6,833 nucleotides of DNA from Kiritimatiellia bacterium (GTDB taxonomy: Bacteria; Verrucomicrobiota; Kiritimatiellia; RFP12; DVOR01): the NCBI GenBank assembly GCA_017457555.1, contig JAFTHG010000142.1, positions 1 through 6,833 of the forward strand. Direction: 5' to 3'. The notes beneath the pieces were generated by a model. That model searched no databases. It was not told the DNA's origin and was given only the letters and a program-made list of their open reading frames with translations. The translations under genes were made by a program, and so were the position numbers. How positions within the stretch are numbered: position 1 is the stretch's first letter; each line of letters starts with the position of its first letter. This document shows, one piece after another, positions 6,342 to 6,833 of this stretch.

Positions 6342-6833
6342 ATGACGAGAAATCAAACACGGCAAATCCACATTGGGCCTGTAGCTATTGGCGGAGGCGC
6401 ACCTGTATCGGTTCAAACAATGGGCAATGTCCCTACGGCGGATATTCCGGCCGTTCTTGGACAGATTTCACGTGCCGCAGAATTAGGTTGTGACCTTTTT
6501 CGTGTAGCAGTGCCAGACATGCAAGCTGCGGAAGCACTCAAAACGCTCTGTACCAAAAGTCCACTCCCTTTGATTGCAGATATTCACTTTGACTATCGTC
6601 TGGCTTTAGCCGCAATTGAGGCTGGCATCGCAGCCCTTCGCATTAATCCGGGAAATATCGGTGGTAAAGAGCGCGTTCAAGCCGTTGTAAATGCCGCACG
6701 TCCACGAAAGATTCCCATTCGCATTGGTGTGAATGGTGGTTCACTTGAAAAATCTCTCTTAGAAAAGTATGGCACAGCTACGCCAGAAGCACTTGTTGAA
6801 AGTGCTTGTCAACATATAAAGATATTAGAAGAA
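6342..6833 (+). CDS. ispG: 4-hydroxy-3-methylbut-2-enyl diphosphate synthase IspG (3' partial)
   Basis: An ATG at 6342 opens a frame that stays open to the window edge (164 codons, no stop). It encodes the N-terminal TIM-barrel part of IspG (GcpE), the iron-sulfur enzyme making HMBPP from MEcPP in the methylerythritol phosphate pathway. Recognisable blocks are TRQIHIGPVAIGGGAPVSVQ (6-25), ADIHFDYRLAL (79-89), LRINPGNIGGKERV (99-112) and IPIRIGVNGGSLEKSLLEKYG (124-144). The cysteines that hold the 4Fe-4S cluster are in the C-terminal domain, off the window. What is visible reads without the extra central domain's beginning, but the fragment is too short to rule out the long form. Position 27-34 reads MGNVPTAD, where most family members have MTNTxTxD. 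The start matches the usual IspG N-terminus, lies 12 bases after the rseP stop and has only an AT-rich leader without Shine-Dalgarno. Confidence 0.95.
   Translation, partial: MTRNQTRQIHIGPVAIGGGAPVSVQTMGNVPTADIPAVLGQISRAAELGCDLFRVAVPDMQAAEALKTLCTKSPLPLIADIHFDYRLALAAIEAGIAALRINPGNIGGKERVQAVVNAARPRKIPIRIGVNGGSLEKSLLEKYGTATPEALVESACQHIKILEE

Overview
The window holds four co-directional plus-strand protein genes plus the start of a fifth, all of recognisable housekeeping families: an ABC-F ATPase of the Uup type (5' end cut off by the window edge), ribonuclease R, a PHP-family histidinol-phosphatase, the RseP-type intramembrane metalloprotease, and the beginning of IspG (cut off at the right edge). 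Nothing looks like a phage, transposon, CRISPR array, tRNA or rRNA. I see no previously undescribed system; the interest lies in how the genes start and in the gene order.

Organism: a bacterium with base composition around one half G+C and RNase R, RseP and short-form IspG typical of Gram-negative-type bacteria. Three of the four visible start codons (rnr, rseP, ispG) lack a usable Shine-Dalgarno sequence. An rseP-ispG pair, often with dxr upstream, occurs in several Gram-negative lineages, including the PVC group (Kiritimatiellota/Lentisphaerota-like). That lineage is a low-confidence guess: no ribosomal RNA or lineage marker is present.

Layout: 1-1589 uup (partial); 1590-1819 a 230-base intergenic region with weak hairpins, short direct repeats and a consensus extended -10 promoter abutting the next start codon; 1820-4093 rnr; 4090-4899 hisJ-like PHP phosphatase, overlapping rnr by 4 bases (ATGA); 4900-4946 a CA-rich leader whose last 36 bases lack G; 4947-6329 rseP; 12-base gap; 6342 to the window end, ispG (partial).

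Functionally the genes cover ribosome-associated ATPase activity (Uup), RNA decay (RNase R), histidine biosynthesis (HisJ-like), envelope proteolysis (RseP) and the methylerythritol phosphate isoprenoid pathway (IspG). They share orientation and tight spacing from rnr onward, so rnr to ispG may be one transcription unit driven by the promoter at about 1804-1812, although the products share no single pathway.
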